In this document: positions 18,232 to 26,749 of the stretch, one piece after another
Position numbering within the stretch: the first letter of the stretch is position 1
Layout: the number at the start of each line of letters is the position of its first letter
NCBI RefSeq assembly: GCF_000478985.1
Contig: NZ_AWXB01000069.1
Span: 45,575 to 109,574 of the forward strand
Length of the DNA: 64,000 bases
Direction of reading: 5' to 3'
Origin: Peptoniphilus sp. BV3C26
GTDB taxonomy: Bacteria; Bacillota; Clostridia; Tissierellales; Peptoniphilaceae
Program-made: the position numbers and the translations under genes
Notes under the pieces: model-generated
What the model was told of the DNA's origin: nothing
The model's database searches: none
What the model saw: only the letters and a program-made list of their open reading frames with translations

Positions 18232-18470
18232 TTATAACATACTATTAACTCTTTTCTGAACTTTCCTATAATCATATCCAGCATTAGCTAATCTCCATTT
18301 TCTTCTTCTCCATTACCCCAATCACTTCTAATTACTTTTCTTTATAATTGGTCGATTGTCTTTCCAACGGGATATACTATCCTGCCATTAACATCGAATA
18401 CTTTTAAACCAAATCTATCGGCACATCTTTTGGCATTATCTAAATTCTTAAATGCCCCTTTCTATCTTTT
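18232..18470 (-). pseudogene. Phage endolysin C-terminal remnant with a CW_7-like repeat
   Basis: Translating the minus strand across two frames gives DNAKRCADRFGLKVFDVNG, a linker seen at the end of lysin catalytic domains, then DWGNGEEENG and, after a frame change, WRLANAGYDYRKVQKRVN followed by a stop. This WGNG/AGYDY/VQ-RVN pattern is the CW_7 (Cpl-7) cell-wall-binding repeat. At least one frameshift and internal stops show it is dead. No catalytic domain remains. It implies that a phage or phage-like element once sat next to this junction. Confidence 0.6.
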
Positions 18471-18557
18471 GGAATCAGATTAATTAATAATCTAATTTAG
18501 AAGAATCTATATAATAATTAACAATCCAGATTTTTTAAAATAAAATATGTACGCAAA

Positions 18558-18587
18558 AAGACCGCAGCCTAAGACTACGGTCTTATT
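18558..18587. terminator. Bidirectional terminator near the element 1 left end
   Basis: AAGACCGCAG pairs with CTACGGTCTT with one mismatch across a 7-base loop. A run of eight T follows on the plus strand and five T on the minus strand. Confidence 0.75.
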
Positions 18588-18724
18588 TTTTTTGTCCAAA
18601 TGAAAACCACTTGGAACTATTATTCAATTTATTCTTTTTAACAAATGTTCCCATTTTAATCCCGGTTACAGTTTTTAATCTTCTATAACCATTGATTTTA
18701 CAAGTTTTTTTGTTTTTTTGCTAT

Positions 18725-18738
18725 TATTCCCACTCAAT
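18725..18738. other. Left attachment site of element 1 (guaA-tail core)
   Basis: TATTCCCACTCAAT repeats the end of guaA at 46584-46597 with one mismatch. On the minus strand the context reads codons for Ile-Glu-Trp-Glu-stop, the same last residues as GuaA. Copies at 37984 and 46584 complete a set of three junctions. Confidence 0.7.
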
Positions 18739-18840
18739 AATTACCATAACATATTTGTTTCTTTAATTCTGTATTAGTATCTTTTTAATTTCTATTTTTG
18801 GCTATTTTTATACCTGTTTTTTGCAGTTTTAGAGTTTTTT

Positions 18841-18857
18841 AGTATCAAAACAGTATC
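18841..18857. other. Arm-type repeat pair, element 1 left end
   Basis: AGTATCAAAACAGTATC holds two AGTATC units with an 11-bp period, followed by an inverted GATACT. A near-identical pair lies at 37887, close to the other end of the element. The arrangement suggests integrase arm-binding sites. Confidence 0.55.
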
Positions 18858-18899
18858 AATAGTGATACTACAATATGAATGATTTTCTTTGGACAAATA

Positions 18900-19760
18900 T
18901 TATTCATCCAACATCAATTTGCCCTTTTTCGCTTTATCTTTTAGACGTTTCATTTGTTCTTTTTCTATTTGTTGAATGCTTTTCTCCGGAACAGGCAAAT
19001 CTTCCGGCATAGTTCCGCCTATTTTTTCAATAGCACTTCTCACTTCTTTTCCTACTGAGTAGTGAACTTTTGTTGCTGCTTCTGCACCTTCAACTTTATC
19101 TTTCCTCAGCTTTTCTTCCGTCTGTGAAATTCTAAATAGATTAACAATCAATTCAGTGCTTCCCATATAATCCAAAATCTTTTGTCTTGCGGTTAAGCCT
19201 TTTCTGTCATGTATATCTTCTACATCTAACCCACCATACAAACCCATATAGCCTGCGTTCTGAAATATCGCAAATTCTTCGTTTGTGATGACCCCCGCAT
19301 CATGTGCTGTTTCTACCAAAAGCTGATTCCATTGTTTTATATCACCACGAACTACGAGCCTTCTTCTATCTTCATCAAGTTGATTAAAATGGTCTGCAAT
19401 TTCCTGTCTATATGTTTGTATAGCAAAATAGGTTTGTCCAAGTGCAATCACTTCTTTTCTCGGATCGCCGTTTTGCACAATCAAATAGCAAGCATATCTC
19501 GTAAGTTCATAATCTTTAATAGACTTGCTTGTAGCACCAGCTTCCACGATTTTGCTGACCTCAGCAAAATCGTATGCTACATCGTGTCCACTATTCTCAC
19601 AGGCAATCATCGCTCTATCAATTACCTTTTGAAAATTTCTCCACTGAGAATAATCAAGTACATCAGCAAGTTCTCTTGCACTCCAATACTCGCTTCCGTC
19701 TTTTCTAACATATTTAATATTTTCAAATTGCCTATATTCTTTTGCTTTTAAATTTGGCAT
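18900..19760 (-). CDS. dinD: DinD-like DNA-damage-inducible protein
   Basis: The 286-residue protein starts with a BRO/antirepressor-like N-terminal region (YVRKDGSEYWSARELADVL, then NFQKVIDRAMIACENSG) and continues with RRLVVRGDIKQWNQLL, EFAIFQNAGYMGLYGGL and GLTARQKILDYMGSTELI, all typical of DinD. E. coli DinD is SOS-induced and inhibits RecA-driven strand exchange. Here it is the first cargo gene inside element 1. AGAGGTAAG precedes the ATG. No clear LexA box was seen upstream. Its presence on mobile cargo beside a restriction system is common. Confidence 0.88.
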   Translation of the reverse strand: MPNLKAKEYRQFENIKYVRKDGSEYWSARELADVLDYSQWRNFQKVIDRAMIACENSGHDVAYDFAEVSKIVEAGATSKSIKDYELTRYACYLIVQNGDPRKEVIALGQTYFAIQTYRQEIADHFNQLDEDRRRLVVRGDIKQWNQLLVETAHDAGVITNEEFAIFQNAGYMGLYGGLDVEDIHDRKGLTARQKILDYMGSTELIVNLFRISQTEEKLRKDKVEGAEAATKVHYSVGKEVRSAIEKIGGTMPEDLPVPEKSIQQIEKEQMKRLKDKAKKGKLMLDE

Positions 19761-19806
19761 AAGCTTACCTCTCGTTATATTTTATGATAGCCAATTTATG
19801 TATCAG

Positions 19807-20484
19807 CTACTTTTCTTTATCTCTATATTTTTCAATAAGGTTCCCTTGTAAGTCTTTCCATTCTACCCATCCATTATTAGATTTGCCAATGACTATCCAC
19901 CCGGCACTTGATGGATTCATACATACAATATCTTCTTGTAATATATTATCTTTTATCTTCGCATTTCTTCTAATAGAAGGTACATAACCTTTGCCAGTGT
20001 TACCACAAAAACTTCCTTTCAACACCGTGAATACTCCATCTTTAACTATGGCTTTCCCATTTACTTTCCCAAAACCTTTTATGTTACGATTTAATACATA
20101 CTCTCCATCTGGAACAAATCCAACCTCAGTTTTAAGTTTTATTTCTTCTGTGGATTCTTTGAATACTTCTTTTTTACTTTTATCTTTAGGATAAATTTGT
20201 TTACCGTCTAAAGAAGATAATAAGGATTTTGCCACCTCTATATCTAACGCAAACAGTTCAGTACCTACAATTCTACTTTTGCTAAAGATGTCATGAATAA
20301 GTTTTTCTTTCTCATCATATCCATCTACTTCTATAGCAAACTCCCTTTTTAGTCCTGTTATATTCGCATATCCATTGCTTTCTAAAAATCTCATTCTATT
20401 TTCAAATTGCTCATTTCCTGTCTTGCCAATCTTGATAAGACCAGAAACGACTGTAGTCATTAAATATATTATTCCTTTTGCCAT
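19807..20484 (-). CDS. GIY-YIG (T5orf172-like) protein with a DUF4357-like C-terminus
   Basis: The first 90 residues follow the T5orf172/GIY-YIG pattern: GIIYLMTTVVSGLIKIGKTG, then NRMRFLESNGY and EKLIHDIFSKSRIVGTELF. The C-terminal 50 residues (RRNAKIKDNILQEDIVCMNPSSAGWIV, then WKDLQG) look like DUF4357, often found next to restriction systems. The catalytic Arg and Glu of GIY-YIG nucleases are plausibly in this segment but cannot be fixed by eye. It lies between dinD and hsdR on the same strand, each separated by about 45 bases. Nuclease activity is inferred. Confidence 0.75.
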   Translation of the reverse strand: MAKGIIYLMTTVVSGLIKIGKTGNEQFENRMRFLESNGYANITGLKREFAIEVDGYDEKEKLIHDIFSKSRIVGTELFALDIEVAKSLLSSLDGKQIYPKDKSKKEVFKESTEEIKLKTEVGFVPDGEYVLNRNIKGFGKVNGKAIVKDGVFTVLKGSFCGNTGKGYVPSIRRNAKIKDNILQEDIVCMNPSSAGWIVIGKSNNGWVEWKDLQGNLIEKYRDKEK

Positions 20485-20529
20485 AATTTATCCTCTTTCA
20501 CCATACATGTTTACAAAGAATAAAACTAA

Positions 20530-23500
20530 TTAATTATATTTGCCCTTTTCTTCTGCAACCAAAGATAGATTTTCATTTGTAAAATTAGTATTAAAATAAA
20601 CCTTGTAATCTTCTTCAAAGTTGTAATTATCTGTCCAAAGTTCGCACTGTGTCATAACAGTCTGAACGGCATCATCCATTCCTTCAGGCGGATATTTATG
20701 TTTTTTCAAAAGTTTCTTTATCAGCATACGCATTTTAGCTCTCGCTGATTCACGCTTCTGCCAATCAATAGTCTTATTCTTACGTAGAGTATCGGCTAAT
20801 TCTTTTGTTATTGCAATCAGCTCTTCGTTTTCATAAAAGTCCTTGATTGCCTGTGGTTTTGTTAAGGCATCGTAAAAAGCAAGTTCATCAGCAGTCAATC
20901 CTAATCTGTCTCCCTCTTGATGTGCTGCTGCAATCTGTTTTGCCAACTTTAACATTTCTTCTATAACTTCTTCATTAGTAAGCATACCGTTAAGATAAGC
21001 ATTCAGAGAACGCTGCATAATCTCGCTGAACTTTTCAGATTTTACAATATTTGTTCTGCGATAAACAGAAACCTGTTCTGCAATTAATTTTTTCAATAGT
21101 TCAACTGCAAGATTTTTCTCTTTCATATTTGCAACATCTTGAAGAAATTTGGGGTCAAACAAAGAAAACTCCTCTTTGATATCTGAAAACAAATTTATTA
21201 CCCCATCACTTTTAATACTCTGTTTCAAAAGTTCATTTATTCTTGCATTCATTTCCGGTAAGGAAATCTTTTTACCAACACCGGTATTGGTAAGTCTGAG
21301 AACAAGAACTCGAACAGCCTCAAAGAATGCTGCTTCAAATCTACTATCTTCATCAACTAAAGAAGAACAAAGAGAAAGAGCCTGATGAAGCATAAGAGCT
21401 TCTTTTACGAAAGAATCTTTATCATCAACTTTTTCTCTGCTGATAATAAAATTTACAGCACCACTGATAGTTTTTGCTCTCTCAAGATCGGTACCATTAA
21501 TAAACTTTGTATAATCATATCCATGAAACTTATCACGGCAAACTGATAATTTCTCCAAGAATTTCGGATATGCAACCTTCGCAACATCTGTATCACCATA
21601 GTTCTTTTTATCACGAGAGGTATAATCATTCATTGCCTGCTTCAAAGCAGTAGCAATTCCAACATAGTCAACAACAAGCCCGCCTTCTTTATCACGAAAT
21701 ACACGGTTTACACGGGCGATTGCCTGCATTAGATTGTGTCCTGACATAGGCTTGTATATATACATCGTAGCAAGAGAAGGAACATCAAACCCTGTTAACC
21801 ACATATCAACAACAATCGCAATCTTCATAGTACTGTCGTTATCTTTGAATTTTTTTGCAAGCTCATGCTTATGATGTTTATTACCAATAATCTGTCTCCA
21901 TTCTTCCGGGTCATTGTTGCCGGAGGTCATAACAACACCTACTTTTTCAGTCCAATCCGGACGAAGTTTTAATATTCGCTTGTAAATTTTCATGGCAATA
22001 GGGCGAGAATACGCAACAATCATCGCTTTACCAGTAAGTAAATCTTCACGGTTATTTTCATAGTGGTCTAGAATATCACAAACCAAAGAGTTAATAGTGT
22101 TATCATTTCCAAGAACAGCTTCCATCTGTCCCAGCTCACGCTTACTCTTTTCGATAACTTCTCCATCAGCATTTTGTGCCATAATGTCATATTCGGCATC
22201 AATAAGCTTAAGTGTTTGATCATCAAGATTAAGCTTAATAACTCGGCTTTCATAATAAACAGGGCGAGTTGCACCATCTTCTACTGCCTGAGTCATATCA
22301 TAAATATCAATGTAATCACCAAATACTTCTCGTGTACTCTTGTCCTTGGAAGAAATAGGAGTTCCAGTGAATCCAATATATGTAGCATTTGGTAAAGTAT
22401 TTCTAATAATACGAGCTGTACCAATTACACGTTTTGCTATTTCTTCACCATCATCGTTTTTCATAATCTTAATCTTTTCAGCAAGTCCATATTGTCCTCT
22501 GTGTGCTTCGTCTGCCATTACAATGATGTTATTTCTTTCAGATAAAGCTTCTGAGGACTCTTCAAATTTCTGCATAGTTGTAAAGATAATTCCGTTAGCT
22601 TGTCTTCCTGCAAGAAGAGTTTTAAGGTGTTCTCTACTTTCAGCATGCATTGGTTCCTGACGCAGAAAATCTTTACATTTTGCAAACTGACCATATAACT
22701 GATCATCAAGGTCGTTTCTATCTGTGAGCACAACAATAGTGGGGCTGTCAAGAGCTTCCTGTAGTAAATGCGCATAGAATACCATTGATAAGGATTTGCC
22801 ACTTCCTTGGGTATGCCAAAATACTCCCCCTTTACCATCCGTTACAGTGGCATGCTTTGTGGACTCTATTGCTTTTTTTACTGCAAAATACTGATGATAT
22901 CCCGCAAGAATTTTAAAGGTGTTAATCCCCTCATTTGAAAAGCAAATAAAGTTTTTGATAATATCAAGTAGTCTTTCTTTTTGGAACATTCCTTCAAAAA
23001 AGGTATCAAACTGTGCATATTGTGTATTTTCATAGTTTCCATCTTTTGTTTTCCATTCCATAAAACGATCTTCGCCAGATGTAATAGTTCCAGCTTTAGA
23101 AGTCAACTGGTCACTCATAACGCAGATAGCGTTATATATGAACATCGAAGGAATTTCCTTCATATAGTTTCTAAGCTGTCTATAAGCTTCTGATGCATCC
23201 GTTTCTTCACGAGAAGGTGATTTAAGCTCAACTAACACTACCGGCAAGCCATTTAAGAAGAGAATAATATCTGGGCGTTTGTTACTATTTTCAATAAAAG
23301 TCCATTGATTAGCAACTATAAAGGAGTTTTTTTCGAGATTTTTGTAGTCAACAAGATAAACAATAGATGAACGTTCTTCTCCTTTAACAAAATATCGAAC
23401 TGGAATGCCATTCTGCAAATAATCTATAAAGACTGCATTTTTCTGCACAAGTTCTCCATTTTCAAAGTTTTTTAGTTTAAATATGGCATCTTGAATTGCA

Positions 23501-23673
23501 TCTTCAGGAAGATTTTTGTTCAAACGATATAATGATTCAATTAACACATCTTCGTATAAAGGATTATTAAAATCCCTTTCAATATCTGGTCCGTATACAT
23601 AATCATATCCCAGTTCATTTCCGAATAATTCTATTACCGAATTTTCATAGTTGGCTTCTGTAAATCCTGGCAT
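20530..23673 (-). CDS. hsdR: Type I restriction enzyme R subunit
   Basis: This roughly 1047-residue subunit cuts DNA and translocates it with the HsdM/HsdS methylase. The PD-(D/E)xK nuclease lies near residues 130-155 (RPDIILFLN, then VVLVELKSP). The helicase Walker A TQGSGKS is near 290, DEAHR near 390, GFTGTPI near 435, and the motif VI-like AIARVNR near 650. The usual helical C-terminal region follows. The ATG at 23673 follows AAGGGG and gives MPGFTE; the ORF could begin at a GTG nine bases earlier that overlaps the upstream gene's stop. It is separated from hsdM by the invertible hsdS region. Confidence 0.93.
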   Translation of the reverse strand: MPGFTEANYENSVIELFGNELGYDYVYGPDIERDFNNPLYEDVLIESLYRLNKNLPEDAIQDAIFKLKNFENGELVQKNAVFIDYLQNGIPVRYFVKGEERSSIVYLVDYKNLEKNSFIVANQWTFIENSNKRPDIILFLNGLPVVLVELKSPSREETDASEAYRQLRNYMKEIPSMFIYNAICVMSDQLTSKAGTITSGEDRFMEWKTKDGNYENTQYAQFDTFFEGMFQKERLLDIIKNFICFSNEGINTFKILAGYHQYFAVKKAIESTKHATVTDGKGGVFWHTQGSGKSLSMVFYAHLLQEALDSPTIVVLTDRNDLDDQLYGQFAKCKDFLRQEPMHAESREHLKTLLAGRQANGIIFTTMQKFEESSEALSERNNIIVMADEAHRGQYGLAEKIKIMKNDDGEEIAKRVIGTARIIRNTLPNATYIGFTGTPISSKDKSTREVFGDYIDIYDMTQAVEDGATRPVYYESRVIKLNLDDQTLKLIDAEYDIMAQNADGEVIEKSKRELGQMEAVLGNDNTINSLVCDILDHYENNREDLLTGKAMIVAYSRPIAMKIYKRILKLRPDWTEKVGVVMTSGNNDPEEWRQIIGNKHHKHELAKKFKDNDSTMKIAIVVDMWLTGFDVPSLATMYIYKPMSGHNLMQAIARVNRVFRDKEGGLVVDYVGIATALKQAMNDYTSRDKKNYGDTDVAKVAYPKFLEKLSVCRDKFHGYDYTKFINGTDLERAKTISGAVNFIISREKVDDKDSFVKEALMLHQALSLCSSLVDEDSRFEAAFFEAVRVLVLRLTNTGVGKKISLPEMNARINELLKQSIKSDGVINLFSDIKEEFSLFDPKFLQDVANMKEKNLAVELLKKLIAEQVSVYRRTNIVKSEKFSEIMQRSLNAYLNGMLTNEEVIEEMLKLAKQIAAAHQEGDRLGLTADELAFYDALTKPQAIKDFYENEELIAITKELADTLRKNKTIDWQKRESARAKMRMLIKKLLKKHKYPPEGMDDAVQTVMTQCELWTDNYNFEEDYKVYFNTNFTNENLSLVAEEKGKYN

Positions 23674-23678
23674 AATCG

Positions 23679-24209
23679 TCACCCCTTATTTTCTAAATTC
23701 ATTATCATACTCTTCGCATTGCCTGCGCTCTCGAAGTATTCTGTTCCTTCTGTATCCTTTGCATATAGATAAATTGAAGCTTCTCCGCTCAATAACGAGA
23801 GTGCATATAGTAAATCGTCTTTTTTGTACAGTTCAGTTTTAACCTCAGCAGGTGCCATCATTCCGCTTCCAGTTATTTCGTCTCTAATTTTAGTTATTAG
23901 TTGTTTATCCATATTGTTTTTTTTATCTTTTACACATATTCCCAAATACGTAATAGATACATTTCTTGAGCCAATATTCGCAGCATTTACCGAAATCCCC
24001 ATTATGTAACTAAAAACTTCTCCGTTGACAGTATTTTTAGAAATAAGCACATCAACAGATGAAGTCAATTTTAGCTTTTTCTTGTATGGTAACCTTGCTG
24101 TTCTTATCGATACAACAACAGCTATTACACTTAATAATAGTCCTATTGCAGACAAAATTGCAGTAATAAAGCCATTATTATAATTACACCAATTTATAAT
24201 TATTTCCAT
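23679..24209 (-). CDS. Small membrane-anchored protein in the hsd locus
   Basis: The 176-residue protein has one strong hydrophobic helix (FITAILSAIGLLLSVIAVVVS, about residues 14-34), then a basic stretch LPYKKKLKL and a predicted beta-rich domain of about 110 residues. No family is recognised. AAAGGAAG precedes the ATG. Its stop overlaps the hsdR start region, so the two are probably translated together. It may be a membrane-facing accessory of the restriction system or unrelated cargo. Confidence 0.6.
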   Translation of the reverse strand: MEIIINWCNYNNGFITAILSAIGLLLSVIAVVVSIRTARLPYKKKLKLTSSVDVLISKNTVNGEVFSYIMGISVNAANIGSRNVSITYLGICVKDKKNNMDKQLITKIRDEITGSGMMAPAEVKTELYKKDDLLYALSLLSGEASIYLYAKDTEGTEYFESAGNAKSMIMNLENKG

Positions 24210-24227
24210 ATTGGCTTCCTTTCTATT

Positions 24228-24243
24228 CTAAACAATAATTTAG
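24228..24243 (+). repeat. hsdS recombination site A
   Basis: CTAAACAATAATTTAG in plus orientation. It begins the silent C-terminal hsdS cassette and matches sites at 25091, 26726 and 27400. Confidence 0.75.
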
Positions 24244-24887
24244 AGCAGCAAGCCAAAGCAATATTCACAAATGAGTTTTTATCAACAGAAACTCTGCCCG
24301 ATGGTTGGAAACAAGGTAGTCTAATAGACATTGCAGACTATCTGAATGGTCTTGCTATGCAAAAATATCGTCCTTCAAATGATGAGACTGGCATTCCGGT
24401 ACTCAAAATTAAAGAACTACGCCAAGGATGCTGCGATGATAATAGTGAGCTTTGCTCTCCTAATATCAAAAATGAGTATATTGTCCACGATGGCGATGTG
24501 ATTTTCTCTTGGTCAGGCAGTCTGCTTGTCGATTTTTGGTGTGGTGGTGTTTGCGGTCTAAATCAACACCTGTTCAAGGTCACATCCAACTCTTATGATA
24601 AATGGTTTTATTATGCTTGGACAAAACATCATCTTGACCGTTTCATAGCTGTTGCCGCCGACAAAGCCACAACTATGGGGCATATCAAGCGTGACGAACT
24701 CGCAAAAGCTGAGGTAATAATTCCGAGTATCGAGGATTACAATCGAATTGGTGCGTTACTTCAACCTATTTACGACTTGATTATCTCAAATAGAATCGAG
24801 AACAAGAAGCTTGCCGAAACAAGAGATTCTCTGCTTCCGAAACTTATGAGTGGTGAAATTGATATGTCTGAGGTAGATTATGAATAA
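24231..24887 (+). CDS. hsdS: Silent HsdS C-terminal half cassette (inverted)
   Basis: From site A the plus strand reads NNLEQQAKAIFTNEF without its own start, then a complete HsdS-type target-recognition domain (DGWKQGSLIDIADYLNG to IPSIEDYNRIG) and the tail LPKLMSGEIDMSEVDYE. This is the exact counterpart of the second half of the active hsdS, on the opposite strand, beginning at the shared repeat. It is therefore a stored specificity half, not a random fragment. An internal ATG at 24357 is probably not used. Inversion between site A and site D, or A and B, would attach it to an N-terminal half. Confidence 0.82.
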   Translation, partial: NNNLEQQAKAIFTNEFLSTETLPDGWKQGSLIDIADYLNGLAMQKYRPSNDETGIPVLKIKELRQGCCDDNSELCSPNIKNEYIVHDGDVIFSWSGSLLVDFWCGGVCGLNQHLFKVTSNSYDKWFYYAWTKHHLDRFIAVAADKATTMGHIKRDELAKAEVIIPSIEDYNRIGALLQPIYDLIISNRIENKKLAETRDSLLPKLMSGEIDMSEVDYE

Positions 24888-25086
24888 GAAAGACCTCTTA
24901 GTACCATTCAATGCTCCGCTTAACGAACAGGACTCTGAAGTGCAAACCTATGGTTGCAGAGCTAATAATCCAGATATTTGTGGAAATAACGGATTGCAAA
25001 ATGTATGTGCATTTACATCTGATGACTGCATTTGCAAAAAGCCGTCAAGAGCTTGGAAAAAGCAATACAACAAGCTCAAAGATTAA
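24880..25086 (+). CDS. Small cysteine-rich protein riding in the hsdS cassette
   Basis: This 68-residue protein overlaps the end of the silent HsdS cassette by 8 bases. It contains five cysteines in CRANNPDICGNNG, NVCAF and DDCICKKPSRAW, ending in a basic helix. The pattern looks metal-binding or disulfide-based. The stop codon lies inside site B, so the gene moves with the cassette. Small ORFs of this style beside type I specificity genes are familiar, but the function is unknown to me. Confidence 0.6.
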   Translation: MNKKDLLVPFNAPLNEQDSEVQTYGCRANNPDICGNNGLQNVCAFTSDDCICKKPSRAWKKQYNKLKD

Positions 25087-25106
25087 GCCGCTAAATTATT
25101 GTTTAT
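25083..25106 (-). repeat. hsdS recombination site B
   Basis: The plus strand reads CTAAATTATTGTTTAT at 25091-25106, the inverted form of the core. Extended by its 5' flank it forms a 23-bp inverted repeat with site C (one mismatch). On the other side it shares 24 bases with site D in direct orientation. Confidence 0.75.
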
Positions 25107-25631
25107 CGCATTGTTTTCCTCTATTTTTTTATCGATAGAGTATAAAATATCAACTATCTTTTCCTGTAATGATATTGGAGGTAGTTTTATCTCCATTCGT
25201 TTCAATATCCAACCAGACAATCCGCCTCTTGTGCTTGTTCCATCGGACAACAAGCGAAATTCTTCATATCTGCTATCTAAATTGTAATACAGATAAAGTG
25301 GTAATATTATGCTTTCATTTGCTTTGCAAGCTATAACAGATTGGTTCATATAAGTATCTATCATCAAAAAGCTTGCTTGCCCTCTCGTATATCCCTGACC
25401 GGCAGTTGCAATAACTGTACATCCCTTGGTCGCAAGCTTAGTCGAGGAATTTTCCACGCCCTTTTTTGTTATTTTTCTATCAGTATCATAAACAAATCTT
25501 TGGGAAGTTTCTCCAGAAGAAAGCCATTTAATGTTGCCGTTCCAGTATTCTTCGTGCTTGGTTGAAGGAGTTCCACCACTATATATTCGTTCGCAGACTT
25601 CTTCTAATGTATATTTCTTCCACTCTGCCAT
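25083..25631 (-). CDS. hsdS: HsdS N-terminal half (alternative specificity, unpaired)
   Basis: Starting at the ATG at 25631 (AAAGGTG upstream), 182 residues encode one target-recognition domain, MAEWKKYTLEEVCERIYSGG to LPPISLQEKIVDIL, then the helix KKIEENNAINNNL. That is the central conserved helix also found in the full hsdS. The frame then stops after Ala-Ala inside site B. It is therefore a half HsdS that lacks its second domain in the present orientation. Flipping segment A-B would fuse it to the silent C-terminal half. Confidence 0.85.
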   Translation of the reverse strand: MAEWKKYTLEEVCERIYSGGTPSTKHEEYWNGNIKWLSSGETSQRFVYDTDRKITKKGVENSSTKLATKGCTVIATAGQGYTRGQASFLMIDTYMNQSVIACKANESIILPLYLYYNLDSRYEEFRLLSDGTSTRGGLSGWILKRMEIKLPPISLQEKIVDILYSIDKKIEENNAINNNLAA

Positions 25632-25644
25632 ATTTTCACCTTTC

Positions 25645-26634
25645 TTATCCAATGTATTTTCGATGAGCAATCTTAACATTACTCTGTTTTACCATTGCGT
25701 ACTGCAAGGTCGTGTCTATTTTCCTATGCCCTAAAAGCTGCTGAAGCTGTTCAATGGGCATTCCTTTATCTATTGCCATTGTTGCAAGGGTACGCCTGAA
25801 CTTATGTGGATGTACCTTATGCAAACCTAATTTCTTTCCATATTCTCTTAATCTCACTTCAACACCACCGATTTTTAGTCTTTCGTGAGGTGCTTTCAGT
25901 GACACAAATAAAGCAGGGTTGTCATCTGTTCTGCTATTCAGATAATTTTGCAAGTGTATCTTTGTTCTTGCATCAAAATAAACTACTCTTTCTTTACTAC
26001 CTTTGCCAAAAACAATACATTCTCTCTCATTGAAATCAATATCATTGCGGTTAAGTAGCACCATTTCTCCAACACGCATACCAGTAGAAGCAAGCATATC
26101 TATCATTGCCAAGTCCCTAGGCTCGGTACAGTTATCTCTCATAAGTTCCAATGCCTCGTCAGAGTATGTTTCTTTAATGTTCGTGCCTGTTTTGACCTTA
26201 TGTATTCGCCTGACAGGACTTTTCAGTATATAGTCCTCATCCTCCAACCAAGAGAAAAAGCTGGATAGTATGCGGCGGATATTGTCTATTGTGACTTTAC
26301 TTGATTTCTTCTTTTCCTGATACTCCGTCAGGTATCCTCGAATATCATCTGTAACAATGTGTTTGACCTCTTTGTCAAGGTCATCAAGCATAGCTTCAAT
26401 GGTCGCTTTGTAGTACTTAAGAGATTTCTCGGAACAGCCCTCAATTCGCTTTGCCGACAGGAACAACTCTACATAGTTCTGCTCCGAAATTTTTTCTTTT
26501 TGCTTGTTTTCTGTTACCTCATACCTTGCAAGGGTGTATTGTAACACCTCTTGCAACCTTTCGCTTTGTGCATTGTTCAAATATGGTAACATTCCCTGAA
26601 CAACATCTTTGATTAAATCTTGTTTCACAGTCAA
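25645..26634 (-). CDS. Tyrosine recombinase of the hsdS shufflon
   Basis: This 329-residue XerC/D-type recombinase has a SAM-like N-terminal core-binding region and a catalytic domain carrying TGMRVGEMVLL (first Arg), GKGSKERVVY (Lys), HPHKFRRTLAT (His-x-x-Arg), LLGHRKIDTT (His) and the Tyr of LQYAMVK. It sits between sites B and C, next to the hsdS halves, as in other inverting type I loci (PsrA/CreX-like). It is most likely the enzyme that inverts the specificity cassettes. It is separate from the element's integrase at 34812. Confidence 0.9.
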   Translation of the reverse strand: MTVKQDLIKDVVQGMLPYLNNAQSERLQEVLQYTLARYEVTENKQKEKISEQNYVELFLSAKRIEGCSEKSLKYYKATIEAMLDDLDKEVKHIVTDDIRGYLTEYQEKKKSSKVTIDNIRRILSSFFSWLEDEDYILKSPVRRIHKVKTGTNIKETYSDEALELMRDNCTEPRDLAMIDMLASTGMRVGEMVLLNRNDIDFNERECIVFGKGSKERVVYFDARTKIHLQNYLNSRTDDNPALFVSLKAPHERLKIGGVEVRLREYGKKLGLHKVHPHKFRRTLATMAIDKGMPIEQLQQLLGHRKIDTTLQYAMVKQSNVKIAHRKYIG

Positions 26635-26725
26635 TTCTCCTTTTTATTCTTAGAGAACGACTATGGGGTGGAAGTCCCCCGATATTAACTTCCGCCACCC
26701 CCGGAAGTTATGGGTATGTTATATG

Positions 26726-26749
26726 CTAAACAATAATTTAGCAGCTTAA
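26726..26749 (+). repeat. hsdS recombination site C
   Basis: CTAAACAATAATTTAG in plus orientation, with a flank matching site B as inverted repeat. It contains the stop codon of the active hsdS. Confidence 0.75.

Noticed and set aside
22340..22660. Plus-strand open frames within hsdR and similar frames opposite other genes
   Set aside because: They are shadows of well-supported genes on the other strand and lack ribosome sites and recognisable features.
24231..24887. Dead hsdS fragment caused by a simple frameshift
   Set aside because: It is on the opposite strand, begins exactly at a repeat shared with the active hsdS, and keeps an intact C-terminal half; inversion explains it better.
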